In this document: one piece after another, positions 33,801-41,283 of the stretch
Numbering within the stretch: the stretch's first letter is position 1
Layout of the letters: every line of letters begins with the position of its first letter
Virus record (IMG/VR): IMGVR_UViG_3300044639_004171
Location: 1-52,296 of that record
Length of the DNA: 52,296 nt
Strand: one strand, 5' to 3'
DNA from: a virus
The notes under the pieces: model-generated
Told to the model about the DNA's origin: nothing
Seen by the model: the letters and a program-made list of their open reading frames with translations, nothing else
Databases searched by the model: none
Position numbers and translations under genes: made by a program

Positions 33801-34959
33801 CCTGTATAATAGTGACCAAATTGAAATATATGAAAACGGTGGTCAAGTTGCCGTTTTAAATGTCGGTACTGTTGTTTCATCATCTGATGTGTGGAAAGTG
33901 GATTATGATGGAATAAGTGTAAAGTATTATTATAATTCAACTTTAATTTACACATCAACCAACGCTGTAACACAACCATTACATGTATTCTTCCCTCTTT
34001 TCACTCCTAATGAAGGGGCTGTTGATATTTGTGTTATAGGAACATTATCACCAACACCTACCCCTACACCAACTTTAACTCAAACACCAACTACAACAAT
34101 AACTGAAACCCCAAGTGAAACACCTAGTGAAACACCAACGAACACACCAACACCAACTACAACTGACTTAAGTTCGGTTACTACATACACAATTTCGGGA
34201 TGTACCACTTTGAACGTATTAGTTGCTGATTTAGGACCATCGACATTAGCATCTGGTGACGTATTCAATTTCACATTCACAGGAGGAACACCAAGTGGAT
34301 GTTATAGAATTGTTGAGAAGACCGTGGCAACTCCAACAGACGGTGCAACACCACTTCTTTTCTATGTTAACTGTGCAGCATGTGAGGCAACTTTAGTAAC
34401 ACCTACACCAACAACTACAAGTACGCCAACACCAAGTGTAACTAATACTGGAACACCATCAGTTACTCCAACATTAACGCCAACACCAAGTGTTACACCT
34501 GAACCAGTAACAGGATATTCATTTAATTTAATTGTATTACCATACAATTTTCCAACAACGGGTAATACAATTATGAATAGTGCTCCTTCAATCACTTCAG
34601 GAAGTACAAATCCAAATGAATTGACAACAAGTGGTAGAGGAATATATTGGAACTCAATTGACACTGATGGAATTGATAGAACAAATTATTTCTCACAATT
34701 TACAGGTCAAAGTATTACAATTACAATGACTCAAACAGGAAGTACCGCGATTTACTCTGGTGATACAAACGCATTCAAATATTGGTCAGCTAATACAGGA
34801 ACACCTCCAGGTGTTGCGGGCGATGGATTTGTGTTCGGTACAGGAATCAGTGTTCCGCCAATTACAGGGAACACAGGTAACGCTGTTTTGATTCAATCAG
34901 CATCAACTAGTTGGAACACAGGGCAGACTGTTTACATAAGTGCAGTTCTGAACGTTTAA
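30844..34959 (+). CDS. Giant mucin-like Thr/Pro-repeat fibre protein (1371 aa)
   Basis: The order of parts is: shared N-terminal module (1-55); a beta-propeller-like domain (about 60-310) homologous to that of the gene at 41284 (ending 'MDKTSPYGGVRI...GASS'); PTP linker; a Cys-rich domain (SYASFDIDCNNSVIEYIDCC); a repeat array of TPTPTPTATETQAAE units (about residues 450-590); a beta domain; further PTP linkers separating two copies of an 'TYTISGC..LNVLV.DLGP' domain; a lectin-like domain (near 920-1060); and a C-terminal domain (SFNLIVLPYNF...). The extended Thr/Pro stretches resemble mucin stalks, rich in O-glycosylation acceptor Thr. Neighbouring glycosyltransferases include a GT60 member. 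This is probably a long exposed fibre. No autotransporter or signal sequence is present. Confidence 0.75.
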   Translation: MNCVKYSIKNSGTTVVTFSYQRCDNSEFESQVKLAPNQNKTIWAIKDTLNIPNFFSNTTSVEEVLETIPECVTLVNIFGVGTFYYNPSTNIRGPQMVIPNDITQSLDVAHSQEKLWKLYNPAPFTYVIREWSLLGDPPYQVSSTYRDLTFPNNIVITAPASPGLCQAPNGDLVFIDFERNVWELTIPTAPSTLMTGTLKYQLPPGYFVGGDFLVTVNSKLLVASDKEIGGVPYIVLYQFDYNTGNFEFESKTVAIDNLTGTGGIAIFNNEIYIYGVYVYKMDKTSPYGGVRISNLGAQGASSTIKCNTAFMIGSETPTPTPTPTTTPTVTPTTFTGVTPTATSTVPVTPTPTPTSQLCYSYASFDIDCNNSVIEYIDCCGNCDYSGPYTIGTGYTLTGVCIQNESITGQHVSNIVYSGSCICDITPTPTPTVTNTATPGVTPSCTPTESETPTPTPTATETQAAETPTPTPTATETQAAETPTPTPTNTETQVAETPTPTPTATETQAAETPTPTPTATETQAAETPTPTPTATETQAAETPTPTPTVTKTCTPTLTETPTPTPTNTETQVAETPTPTPTVTKTCTPTLTETPTCTPTFTPTSTKTCCEINILTNSSLDVSIEGVTINGSSATYVSGQPLPNTPGNGTFLCSTTVGTVDVRVSVFNSVAAQKITLTDSFGNVYCSNITGTGPSNYDFNGITFNCETALTILAEDGSCTPLPETSTPTPTETPTPTPTATSSETPTNTPTPTATETQAAETPTPTPTPTATDLSTITTYTISGCTNLNVLVVDLGPGLIVPGDVNYYTFTGATPSGCYSVIGKINAPIDDAFTASFGYGGCNDCEISNITPTPTNTPSETPTNTPTETATNTPTETLTSTPTPTNTETSTSTPTPTNTSTQTPTPSPILNCETFTFIGNNATTTSNSAINDGTSGWDSSAYSLETFTGPVSVTFQTSANGNILMGGFSYNPTATPGSTYEDTSYGIYLYNSDQIEIYENGGQVAVLNVGTVVSSSDVWKVDYDGISVKYYYNSTLIYTSTNAVTQPLHVFFPLFTPNEGAVDICVIGTLSPTPTPTPTLTQTPTTTITETPSETPSETPTNTPTPTTTDLSSVTTYTISGCTTLNVLVADLGPSTLASGDVFNFTFTGGTPSGCYRIVEKTVATPTDGATPLLFYVNCAACEATLVTPTPTTTSTPTPSVTNTGTPSVTPTLTPTPSVTPEPVTGYSFNLIVLPYNFPTTGNTIMNSAPSITSGSTNPNELTTSGRGIYWNSIDTDGIDRTNYFSQFTGQSITITMTQTGSTAIYSGDTNAFKYWSANTGTPPGVAGDGFVFGTGISVPPITGNTGNAVLIQSASTSWNTGQTVYISAVLNV
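32191..32613 (+). repeat. Tandem 45-bp (15-residue) Thr/Pro repeat array with 54-bp variants
   Basis: Six consecutive 45-base units (32191-32460) encode E-TPTPTPTATETQAA with small variants (NTETQVA). They are followed by a 54-base unit (TPTPTPTVTKTCTPTLT), another 45-base unit and a second, nearly identical 54-base unit. The near-identity at DNA level indicates recent unit duplication, and copy number is likely to vary between relatives. Confidence 0.9.
33151..34400 (+). repeat. Duplicated 75-80-residue beta domain within the giant fibre
   Basis: Two segments, about 33151-33385 and 34162-34400, encode homologous domains that share TTYTISGC, LNVLV, DLGP, GDV, TFTG and TPSGCY, each with four Cys. 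They flank a different, lectin-like domain. The duplication shows modular growth of the fibre. Confidence 0.8.
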
Positions 34960-35002
34960 AATATTCATTTGGAACTATGACAAAAATTAAAATTTCGGAT
35001 TA

Positions 35003-35010
35003 TATAAATA
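35003..35010 (+). promoter_or_regulatory. Candidate late promoter TATAAATA before the 35017 gene
   Basis: An exact TATAAATA, followed by six A and the ATG. The arrangement matches that before the paralogue at 30556. Confidence 0.6.
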
Positions 35011-35016
35011 AAAAAA

Positions 35017-36249
35017 ATGAATTGTTTTAAATACACCCTGAAAAATACAGGAGATACTCTTGTCACTTTTAATTATCAGAAATGTGTTACCGCAGAGTGG
35101 GAATATCAGGTGAAAGTTTTACCTAATGAAACCAAAAGAGTCTGGGCTATCTCGGACACTTTTGCGATTCCATCATTTTTTTTACAGAATGTAGATATAC
35201 AAACAGAAAACTTTTTTAGAGGGGCGGAAAATTGCACAACCTGTAATACCATAAATACACCCTGTAACGGTCAGGTTGTTGTTAGTAACGGTATATCAAT
35301 AACAGGTCTTTCACAAAATGCAAACTGTGCAACAAATACTTTCACATACGGTCCAAACAACTACCCATGTCAGGGAGTTCCAATCACAATTGGGCCTGGA
35401 CCTGGTGGCGTGAGTTCTTTTGCTTCGGGTTCAACAATAGTTTTTATTTTTAGTCAACCACTAAACTCTCTGATGTTTAATTCAGGTGTGTGGAATGGTG
35501 ATGCTTCAAACGGAGACAGATTATATATAACAACGAACGCGGGAACTCCAAATATTGCTCAATGTGCGGGTTGTCCTATGCAGATTGGTAATGGAGTAAT
35601 AACTGCTGTCAATACTGATGGGTTAGCCAGATTTATTGTTGAAACAACCACACCTTTTACCCAAATAACATTTTCTCAGGGACCAAGCATTCAATATCAA
35701 GGTGTTAGAATTAGTTTATGTGCATTGAGTGCGGCGCCACCACCTACGCCATCACCAACCCCGACAACTACAATCACACCGACAAAAACCCCTACCAATA
35801 CCCCTACACCAACTGTCACTCCAACAACCACGCTTACGCCAAGTCCTACTAGTACTAACACACCAACACCTTCAATAACCGCTACAAATACAGTGACACC
35901 TACACCAACATCAACAATACCAGCAACACCAAGTGTGACTCCGACTAATACAGAAACTCCAACCGTCACACCGACTAATACCGTAACACCAAGTGTAACT
36001 CCAACTAACACTGAAACACCAACTTCAACACCCACACCTTCTCTAACATCAGGACTTCCAAGTTGTAGTGGATATACTTTAAGTGCCGGTGTTGGTGGAG
36101 GTTCAATAGAATGGATTGGTTGTGATGGTAATCCTTATTCTCATTTCATTCCTGACGCATCATCTTATTCTATCTGTACAGACGGGACTGAGTATGTTGT
36201 GACTGGAGGATTGATAAATCAAGATTCGGGACCATATAGTTGTACGTAG
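35017..36249 (+). CDS. PTP fibre paralogue (410 aa)
   Basis: It begins with the shared module ([20 protein letters not shown] ... [21 protein letters not shown]). A Cys-containing beta domain follows (about 70-235: [16 protein letters not shown] ... 'YQGVRISLC'). Next is a 110-residue Thr/Pro stretch (about 240-345) and a compact C-terminal domain ([20 protein letters not shown]). It differs from the two propeller-bearing paralogues in its second domain, so domain shuffling between a common base and variable heads is visible. A terminator follows 25 bp after the stop. Confidence 0.75.
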   Translation: MNCFKYTLKNTGDTLVTFNYQKCVTAEWEYQVKVLPNETKRVWAISDTFAIPSFFLQNVDIQTENFFRGAENCTTCNTINTPCNGQVVVSNGISITGLSQNANCATNTFTYGPNNYPCQGVPITIGPGPGGVSSFASGSTIVFIFSQPLNSLMFNSGVWNGDASNGDRLYITTNAGTPNIAQCAGCPMQIGNGVITAVNTDGLARFIVETTTPFTQITFSQGPSIQYQGVRISLCALSAAPPPTPSPTPTTTITPTKTPTNTPTPTVTPTTTLTPSPTSTNTPTPSITATNTVTPTPTSTIPATPSVTPTNTETPTVTPTNTVTPSVTPTNTETPTSTPTPSLTSGLPSCSGYTLSAGVGGGSIEWIGCDGNPYSHFIPDASSYSICTDGTEYVVTGGLINQDSGPYSCT

Positions 36250-36274
36250 AAAAAATTTATTTAAATAAAATATC

Positions 36275-36305
36275 AACCCTCCACTTTCACGGGAGGTTTT
36301 TTATT
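36275..36305 (+). terminator. Rho-independent terminator
   Basis: A CCTCC/GGAGG stem, extended by AA/TT beyond one mismatch, with a 9-base loop, is followed by TTTTTTATTTTT. It separates the fibre gene ending at 36249 from the glycosyltransferase operon starting at 36325. Confidence 0.75.
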
Positions 36306-36324
36306 TTTATACCAAATATAATTT

Positions 36325-37590
36325 ATGAGTAAAATTTTTATACAAATTGCATCTTACAGAGACCCACAACTTGTTCATACAATAAAAGATATGTTATCCA
36401 ATGCAAAAAAACCTGAAAATTTAGTTTTAGGAATTGCTAGACAATATTCAGAAACTGATGGTTTCGATAATTTAGACGAATGGAGAAATGATGAGAGGTT
36501 TAGAATTTTAGACATTCCATATCAAGAAGCTAAAGGGGTTTGTTGGGCAAGACATTTAGTACAACAATTGTATAAAAATGAAAAATACACATTGCAGATT
36601 GATTCTCACATGAGGTTTGTAAAAGATTGGGATGATATCCTAATCAAAATGATAAAGGGTCTACAAAAGGATGGGTATAAAAAACCTCTACTTACGGGTT
36701 ATGTACCCTCCTTTGACCCTGATAATGACCCACAAGGAAGAGCTCAAGATGCTTGGAGAATGGCGTTTGATAGATTTATTCCTGAGGGTGCAGTATTCTT
36801 TCTACCTGAAACAATTCCCGGTTGGAGAGAAATGAAAAAGCCAGTTCCTGCAAGATTTTATTCTGCACATTTTTGTTTTACATTAGGTTCTTTCGCAAAA
36901 GAGGTACAACACAATCCTGAATATTATTTTCACGGTGAAGAAATATCAATTGCCGCCAGAGCTTATACTTGGGGTTATGATTTATTTCACCCACATATTC
37001 CTGTAATCTATCACGAGTATACTCGTAAAGGTAGGACTAAACAATGGGATGATGATAAAACATGGGGAGATAAAAATAGACATTCACATCTTACCAATAG
37101 AAAGTTATTTGGTATGGATGGTGAAAAACAAGAGGGGCACGATGGTCCATATGGTTTTGGACCCATAAGAACACTAAGAGAGTATGAAAAATATTCAGGT
37201 CTTTTATTTGAAAAAAGAGCTGTAGACAGATGGTGTTTAGATAAAAACTATCCTCCAAGTCCTAATATTGAATCGGAAGAAGATTGGAAAAAATCCTTTT
37301 GTACTGTCTATAAACATTGTATTGATGTTGGTTATTCTTCAGTTCCTGAAAAGGACTATGATTTTTGGGTGGTTGCGTTTCATGGACCTAATGACGAAAC
37401 TTTGTATAGAAAAGATGCCGACAAGTCTGAAATTTCTAGACTTATGAATGACCCTGACAAATATTGTAAAATTTGGAGAGAGTTCCAAACTGATGTATTA
37501 CCTAAATATTGGGTTGTTTGGCCACATTCAGAATCAAAAGGTTGGTGTGACAGACTAACAGGACAATTATCTCATAATCATGTAAGCTAA
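36325..37590 (+). CDS. GT60-family (polypeptide/Skp1-type GlcNAc transferase) glycosyltransferase
   Basis: The protein has the PF11397 pattern: IFIQIASYRDPQLVHTI at the N-terminus, 'AKGVCWARHLVQQLY' (about 69-83), the donor motif QIDSHMRFVKDWD (91-103, with Asp93 and His95 as likely metal ligands), 'FHGEEISIAARAYTWGYDLF' and a 'IPVIYHEY' His. In eukaryotes this family adds alpha-GlcNAc to hydroxyproline of Skp1 (Dictyostelium) or to Thr of mucins (trypanosomes). It is 421 residues, complete, with a unique C-terminal 100 residues. It sits between mucin-like Thr/Pro fibre genes and overlaps the next glycosyltransferase by 1 bp, so those fibres are the obvious substrate. No prolyl hydroxylase is seen in this window. 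Confidence 0.8.
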   Translation: MSKIFIQIASYRDPQLVHTIKDMLSNAKKPENLVLGIARQYSETDGFDNLDEWRNDERFRILDIPYQEAKGVCWARHLVQQLYKNEKYTLQIDSHMRFVKDWDDILIKMIKGLQKDGYKKPLLTGYVPSFDPDNDPQGRAQDAWRMAFDRFIPEGAVFFLPETIPGWREMKKPVPARFYSAHFCFTLGSFAKEVQHNPEYYFHGEEISIAARAYTWGYDLFHPHIPVIYHEYTRKGRTKQWDDDKTWGDKNRHSHLTNRKLFGMDGEKQEGHDGPYGFGPIRTLREYEKYSGLLFEKRAVDRWCLDKNYPPSPNIESEEDWKKSFCTVYKHCIDVGYSSVPEKDYDFWVVAFHGPNDETLYRKDADKSEISRLMNDPDKYCKIWREFQTDVLPKYWVVWPHSESKGWCDRLTGQLSHNHVS

Positions 37591-38333
37591 TGAAGTTTCA
37601 AGAGTTACCTAAGTTTGTAATAAACTTGGAATCAAGGCCTGATAGATTATTAGATATAAAGTCTGAGTTAGAATATGTCGGTTGGGATTTCGAGTTATTT
37701 AATGCAATAAACAGAAATAGTTACATGGGATGTACATTATCTCATTTAGAAATTTTGAGAATATCTGAGAAGAGAGGGTATGAAAAGGTTATGATTATTG
37801 AGGATGATTGTCAATTCATGCCATATTGTAAATCATTACTTCAGGACATTGAGTCACAAATATCGGACATTGAATTCGGTGTTATGAATTTAGCACCGAC
37901 ACTCAATAGACCCGTGAATATTAGCTCGAAATATAATTTGCTGTTGGATATAACTAATCTCCCTCCAAAACCAAATGATAGATTGACAGAAATATTTGCA
38001 ACGAATATTTTGATTTATGATTTAAAAGTTTTAGATGCCGTGAGGTCAATAAAAGATTATGCTTTCCATAGTGGTGATTATGTTCTTCCAATAGACGAAC
38101 ACTTAGTCAAAAATGTGTATCCCAAATTTCAATCATATACTCCAATTTTACCAATAGCACCACAAAAAAATTCATATTCGGATGTTTCACATGGGATGTA
38201 TAATAATTTTTATACTCAAACATATAATTGGAATCTATATTCCCCTGTGAAAATACACCATAAATTCATGAATCAAGAAATAAATAATAAATTCAAAGAA
38301 GAAAAAAAACATTTTCACTATAATGAAAATTAA
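37590..38333 (+). CDS. GT25-family glycosyltransferase
   Basis: The GT25 pattern is clear: 'KFVINLESRPDRLLDI' (residues about 8-23), 'GCTLSHLEILRI' and 'VMIIEDDCQFMP', the last supplying the DXD-like acidic motif. The family includes LPS galactosyltransferases of bacteria and collagen (hydroxylysine) galactosyltransferases. The protein has 247 residues. It overlaps the next gene by 11 bp and the GT60 gene by 1 bp, forming a four-gene glycosyltransferase operon that interrupts the fibre genes. Confidence 0.85.
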   Translation: MKFQELPKFVINLESRPDRLLDIKSELEYVGWDFELFNAINRNSYMGCTLSHLEILRISEKRGYEKVMIIEDDCQFMPYCKSLLQDIESQISDIEFGVMNLAPTLNRPVNISSKYNLLLDITNLPPKPNDRLTEIFATNILIYDLKVLDAVRSIKDYAFHSGDYVLPIDEHLVKNVYPKFQSYTPILPIAPQKNSYSDVSHGMYNNFYTQTYNWNLYSPVKIHHKFMNQEINNKFKEEKKHFHYNEN

Positions 38334-39210
38334 ATTTATAACAGCAATCTATAGTGATTTGAATGGTACTGAATTAGGCGGTAGACCTGCCCGAGGAACT
38401 CATTATAGGTATAGTCTTCTATCTCTTTTGAAAATGACAAACTCAGATTTTTTATGTTATACATCTGAAAGAGAATTGGAATCATTGAAAAATTTTTTCT
38501 ACGAGGAAAACAAAATATCAGAAGAAAAGTTAAAGTTTCAGGTTTTTGATTTGAACAATTGTAAGTTCAAAGATTTAATAAATCTTAGAAAAAACGTTGA
38601 AGAAATTAAAAGGGGTGATAGGTGTATTGAAATTCAATATTCAAAGTTTTCTTGGTGGTGGAACGAAGATAGGTCGTATGATTATTACTACTGGATTGAT
38701 GCAGGACTTTCACATTGCGGTCTCATACCTTTGAAATATTTGAATTTTCCACATGGTATGAGAAGATTTTATGAAAGTACCCTGTTCAATAATTCATTCT
38801 CAGATAATTTAATTATAGACTCAAGTGATAAATTTTTAATTCTGGGGAAAGAGAATGAAAGAAATTACTGGTCAGGTACTGTTGACCAAAAATGGTACAC
38901 AAACTACATAAGACAAATTCACATTATTGGTGGGTTGTTTGGAGGACATAAAGATAAGTGGGATAACATGGTTAGTATTTTTGAAGATTATGTTGTAAAA
39001 ATTTTGTCAGACGATTCTTGTAAATTTTTGCCACATGAAGAACAAATAATGACATTGATGTTTTACAATCACAACGATTTATTTGTGAGGAAACACTTTG
39101 ATATTTGGTGGTGTAGGGATAATGCACCTCAAGGTACGAGTGAAGAATTATTTTTGAAAAACAAAAGTTTTTATAAAATTTTAGAAGAGTTTAATAGAAT
39201 ATATGAATAA
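38323..39210 (+). CDS. HtrL/YibB-like putative glycosyltransferase
   Basis: 'IKFITAIYSDLNGTELGGR', 'HYRYSLLSLLKM' and 'YYYWIDAGLSHCGLIP' match the HtrL/YibB family pattern (a family of unproven glycosyltransferases linked to LPS and capsule loci). The acidic-Gly-Leu element (WIDAGL) corresponds to the probable metal/donor site. At 295 residues it is a single-domain member, followed with an 8-bp overlap by a two-domain relative. Confidence 0.65.
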   Translation: MKIKFITAIYSDLNGTELGGRPARGTHYRYSLLSLLKMTNSDFLCYTSERELESLKNFFYEENKISEEKLKFQVFDLNNCKFKDLINLRKNVEEIKRGDRCIEIQYSKFSWWWNEDRSYDYYYWIDAGLSHCGLIPLKYLNFPHGMRRFYESTLFNNSFSDNLIIDSSDKFLILGKENERNYWSGTVDQKWYTNYIRQIHIIGGLFGGHKDKWDNMVSIFEDYVVKILSDDSCKFLPHEEQIMTLMFYNHNDLFVRKHFDIWWCRDNAPQGTSEELFLKNKSFYKILEEFNRIYE

Positions 39211-40876
39211 TATTACTTTAGTAACAGGTATTTGGGATATAGGCAGGTCTGAATTAAATGGAGGTTGGAAAAGACCTTATGAACACTATTTAGAAAAATT
39301 TGATTCCCTTCTGAATGTTTCTGAAAACTTGATTATTTTTGGAGACGAAAGTCTTGAAGAGTTCGTTTTCAAAAAAAGAACTAAAGAAAATACACAATTT
39401 ATCAGAAGACCGCTATCTTGGTTTAGAGAAAATGAGTTTTTTGAAAAAATCCAATTGATAAGAAACAATGAAAATTGGAAAAATCTTGCAGGTTGGCTCA
39501 GAGATTCAACTCAATCAAAATTGGAAAACTATAACCCTTTGGTTATGTCAAAAGTTTTTCTACTTCATGACGCGAAAATTATGGACCAATTTAACTCTGA
39601 GTATATGTTTTGGATTGATGGAGGTATAACAAACACAGTACACCCAGGATATTTTACACACGACAAAGTCCTAAATAATCTTTCTAAATATATTTCGAAA
39701 TTTTCTTTTATTTGTTTTCCATATGAGGCGGATAATGAAATTCACGGTTTTGAATATTCAAAACTAAATGAGATTGCAGGTGATAAAGTGGACAAAGTTG
39801 CAAGAGGTGGTTTTTTCGGAGGTCCAAAATATACAATAGGTGAAATAAATTCTATTTATTATGGTTTATTGAAATCTACCTTGGACATGGGTTTGATGGG
39901 AACAGAAGAATCTATTTTCAGTATTATGTGTTACAAACACTCAGATTTGATAAATTATTTTGAAATAGAAGGTAATGGTCTCATAGGTAAATTTTTTGAG
40001 GATTTAAAAAATAATGAATTACAAGTAAAATCTGAAAGTGGTTTTGTTTCTCAAGAATCCTTAGATACAAACAAGGTAGGTTTGTATGTCATTTCATTCA
40101 ATAGTCCGGAACAATTTGAAACCCTAATACAATCAATGAATTCTTATGATAAAGATTTTTTATTGAAAACAAAAAAATTTCTTTTGAATAATTCGACTGA
40201 TAGGACAACAGATTCAACTTATAGTCAATTATGTGACGAGTATGATTTTGAAGAAATAAAAAAGGACAACTTAGGAATTTGTGGTGGGAGACAATGGATT
40301 GCAGAACACTTTGATAAAGAAACCGAATTAGATTACTATCTTTTTTTTGAAGATGATATGTTTTTCTATCCAAATCAAGAAGTTTGTAAAAATGGTTTCA
40401 ATAGGTTCACAGATAATCTATATTCTAAATCTTTAGAAATTGTTAAAAAAGAAAATTTCGATTTTTTAAAATTAAATTTTTCAGAATTTTTCGGTGATAA
40501 TAGTACTCAATGGTCTTGGTATAATGTACCTCAAGATGTGAGATTAAAATTTTGGCCTGAAAAACCTCGTCTTCCAAATATGGGATTAGACCCAAATGCA
40601 CCCAAAACAAAATTCACCAAAATTGATTCACATAAGGGTATACCATATGCGACAGGTGAAATATACTATTGTAATTGGCCCCAAATAGTTTCAAGACCGG
40701 GTAATAAAAAAATGTTTTTGGAAACAACTTGGGCACACCCATTTGAACAAACATGGATGAGTTATATGTATCAACAGACTGTTACAGGTAAACTCAAACC
40801 CGGCTTGCTTCTTATGACACCAACCGAACATAATAGGTTCGACCACTACGATAGAAAGTTACGTAAAGAGTCATAA
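39203..40876 (+). CDS. Two-domain glycosyltransferase: HtrL/YibB-like plus GT-A
   Basis: Residues 1-270 match HtrL/YibB: ITLVTGIWDIGRSELNGGW, 'HYLEKFDSLL', 'LSWFRENEFFEKI', 'YMFWIDGGITNTVHPGYF' and 'GGFFGGPKYTI'. Residues about 290-557 form a GT2-like GT-A domain with 'VGLYVISFNSPEQFETLIQS', 'NLGICGGRQWIAEHF' and the acidic motif 'YYLFFEDDMFFYP'. The N-terminal half is paralogous to the preceding gene. The fusion predicts two linked sugar additions. It ends 16 bp before the structural gene at 40893. Confidence 0.7.
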   Translation: MNNITLVTGIWDIGRSELNGGWKRPYEHYLEKFDSLLNVSENLIIFGDESLEEFVFKKRTKENTQFIRRPLSWFRENEFFEKIQLIRNNENWKNLAGWLRDSTQSKLENYNPLVMSKVFLLHDAKIMDQFNSEYMFWIDGGITNTVHPGYFTHDKVLNNLSKYISKFSFICFPYEADNEIHGFEYSKLNEIAGDKVDKVARGGFFGGPKYTIGEINSIYYGLLKSTLDMGLMGTEESIFSIMCYKHSDLINYFEIEGNGLIGKFFEDLKNNELQVKSESGFVSQESLDTNKVGLYVISFNSPEQFETLIQSMNSYDKDFLLKTKKFLLNNSTDRTTDSTYSQLCDEYDFEEIKKDNLGICGGRQWIAEHFDKETELDYYLFFEDDMFFYPNQEVCKNGFNRFTDNLYSKSLEIVKKENFDFLKLNFSEFFGDNSTQWSWYNVPQDVRLKFWPEKPRLPNMGLDPNAPKTKFTKIDSHKGIPYATGEIYYCNWPQIVSRPGNKKMFLETTWAHPFEQTWMSYMYQQTVTGKLKPGLLLMTPTEHNRFDHYDRKLRKES

Positions 40877-40881
40877 CAGTA

Positions 40882-40888
40882 TATTTAT
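40882..40888 (+). promoter_or_regulatory. TATTTAT motif before the 40893 start
   Basis: The sequence reads GTATATTTATTGTTATG, with the box four bases before the ATG, in the 16-bp gap after the glycosyltransferase operon. The identical TATTTATTGTTATG occurs before 10358 on the other strand. Confidence 0.45.
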
Positions 40889-40892
40889 TGTT

Positions 40893-41270
40893 ATGGAATT
40901 TTTCATCAAAAAAAATGCCACTTTACCACTTCTCAAAATGCAAGTTGTAAAAGATGGCAGAGCAGGATATTTGGAGCTAATGGAGGCTTTACCAATCTCA
41001 ACAATTTATTTTACCATGATAAACGTCGAGACTGGTATACCCAAAGTTGTCTCTGCTCCTTGTTACATAACTTCCATTACTCTCCCTTTGGGTGCTACAC
41101 CAGAATACTATGTTTATTTTAGATTCACTTCACGAGATACAAATACAGTAGGTAGATTTCAAGGTCAATTTCTTATCAAGAATGATGAGGGAAATTTAAT
41201 ATTACCAATCAGAGAGGAATTATATATAAACGTACAAGATAGTTTCATTTCCGAGACAGGATGTTGTTAA
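40893..41270 (+). CDS. Conserved virion protein, baseplate/fibre-linker type (125 aa)
   Basis: It opens 'MEFFIKKNATLPLLKMQVVK' and contains 'IYFTMINVETGIPKVVSAPC', 'YYVYFRFTSRDTNTVGRFQG' and 'ILPIREELYINVQDSF'. Such sequences resemble small beta-sandwich modules (like BppU-type N-terminal domains) that anchor receptor-binding proteins to a baseplate or fibre. No enzyme motif is present. It lies directly upstream of the fourth PTP paralogue (13 bp), which suggests that the two proteins work together. Confidence 0.6.
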   Translation: MEFFIKKNATLPLLKMQVVKDGRAGYLELMEALPISTIYFTMINVETGIPKVVSAPCYITSITLPLGATPEYYVYFRFTSRDTNTVGRFQGQFLIKNDEGNLILPIREELYINVQDSFISETGCC

Positions 41271-41283
41271 ATACATTTTCGAT

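Noticed and set aside
35697-36035. Val/Gly-rich - strand open frame
   Set aside because: It is a shadow of the PTP stretch of the 35017 gene; low-complexity Thr/Pro codons read backwards give Val/Gly repeats without stops.
36325-37590. Hydroxyproline as the GT60 acceptor
   Set aside because: No prolyl hydroxylase (2-oxoglutarate/Fe oxygenase motif) was seen in the window; kept only as a possibility if one is encoded elsewhere.
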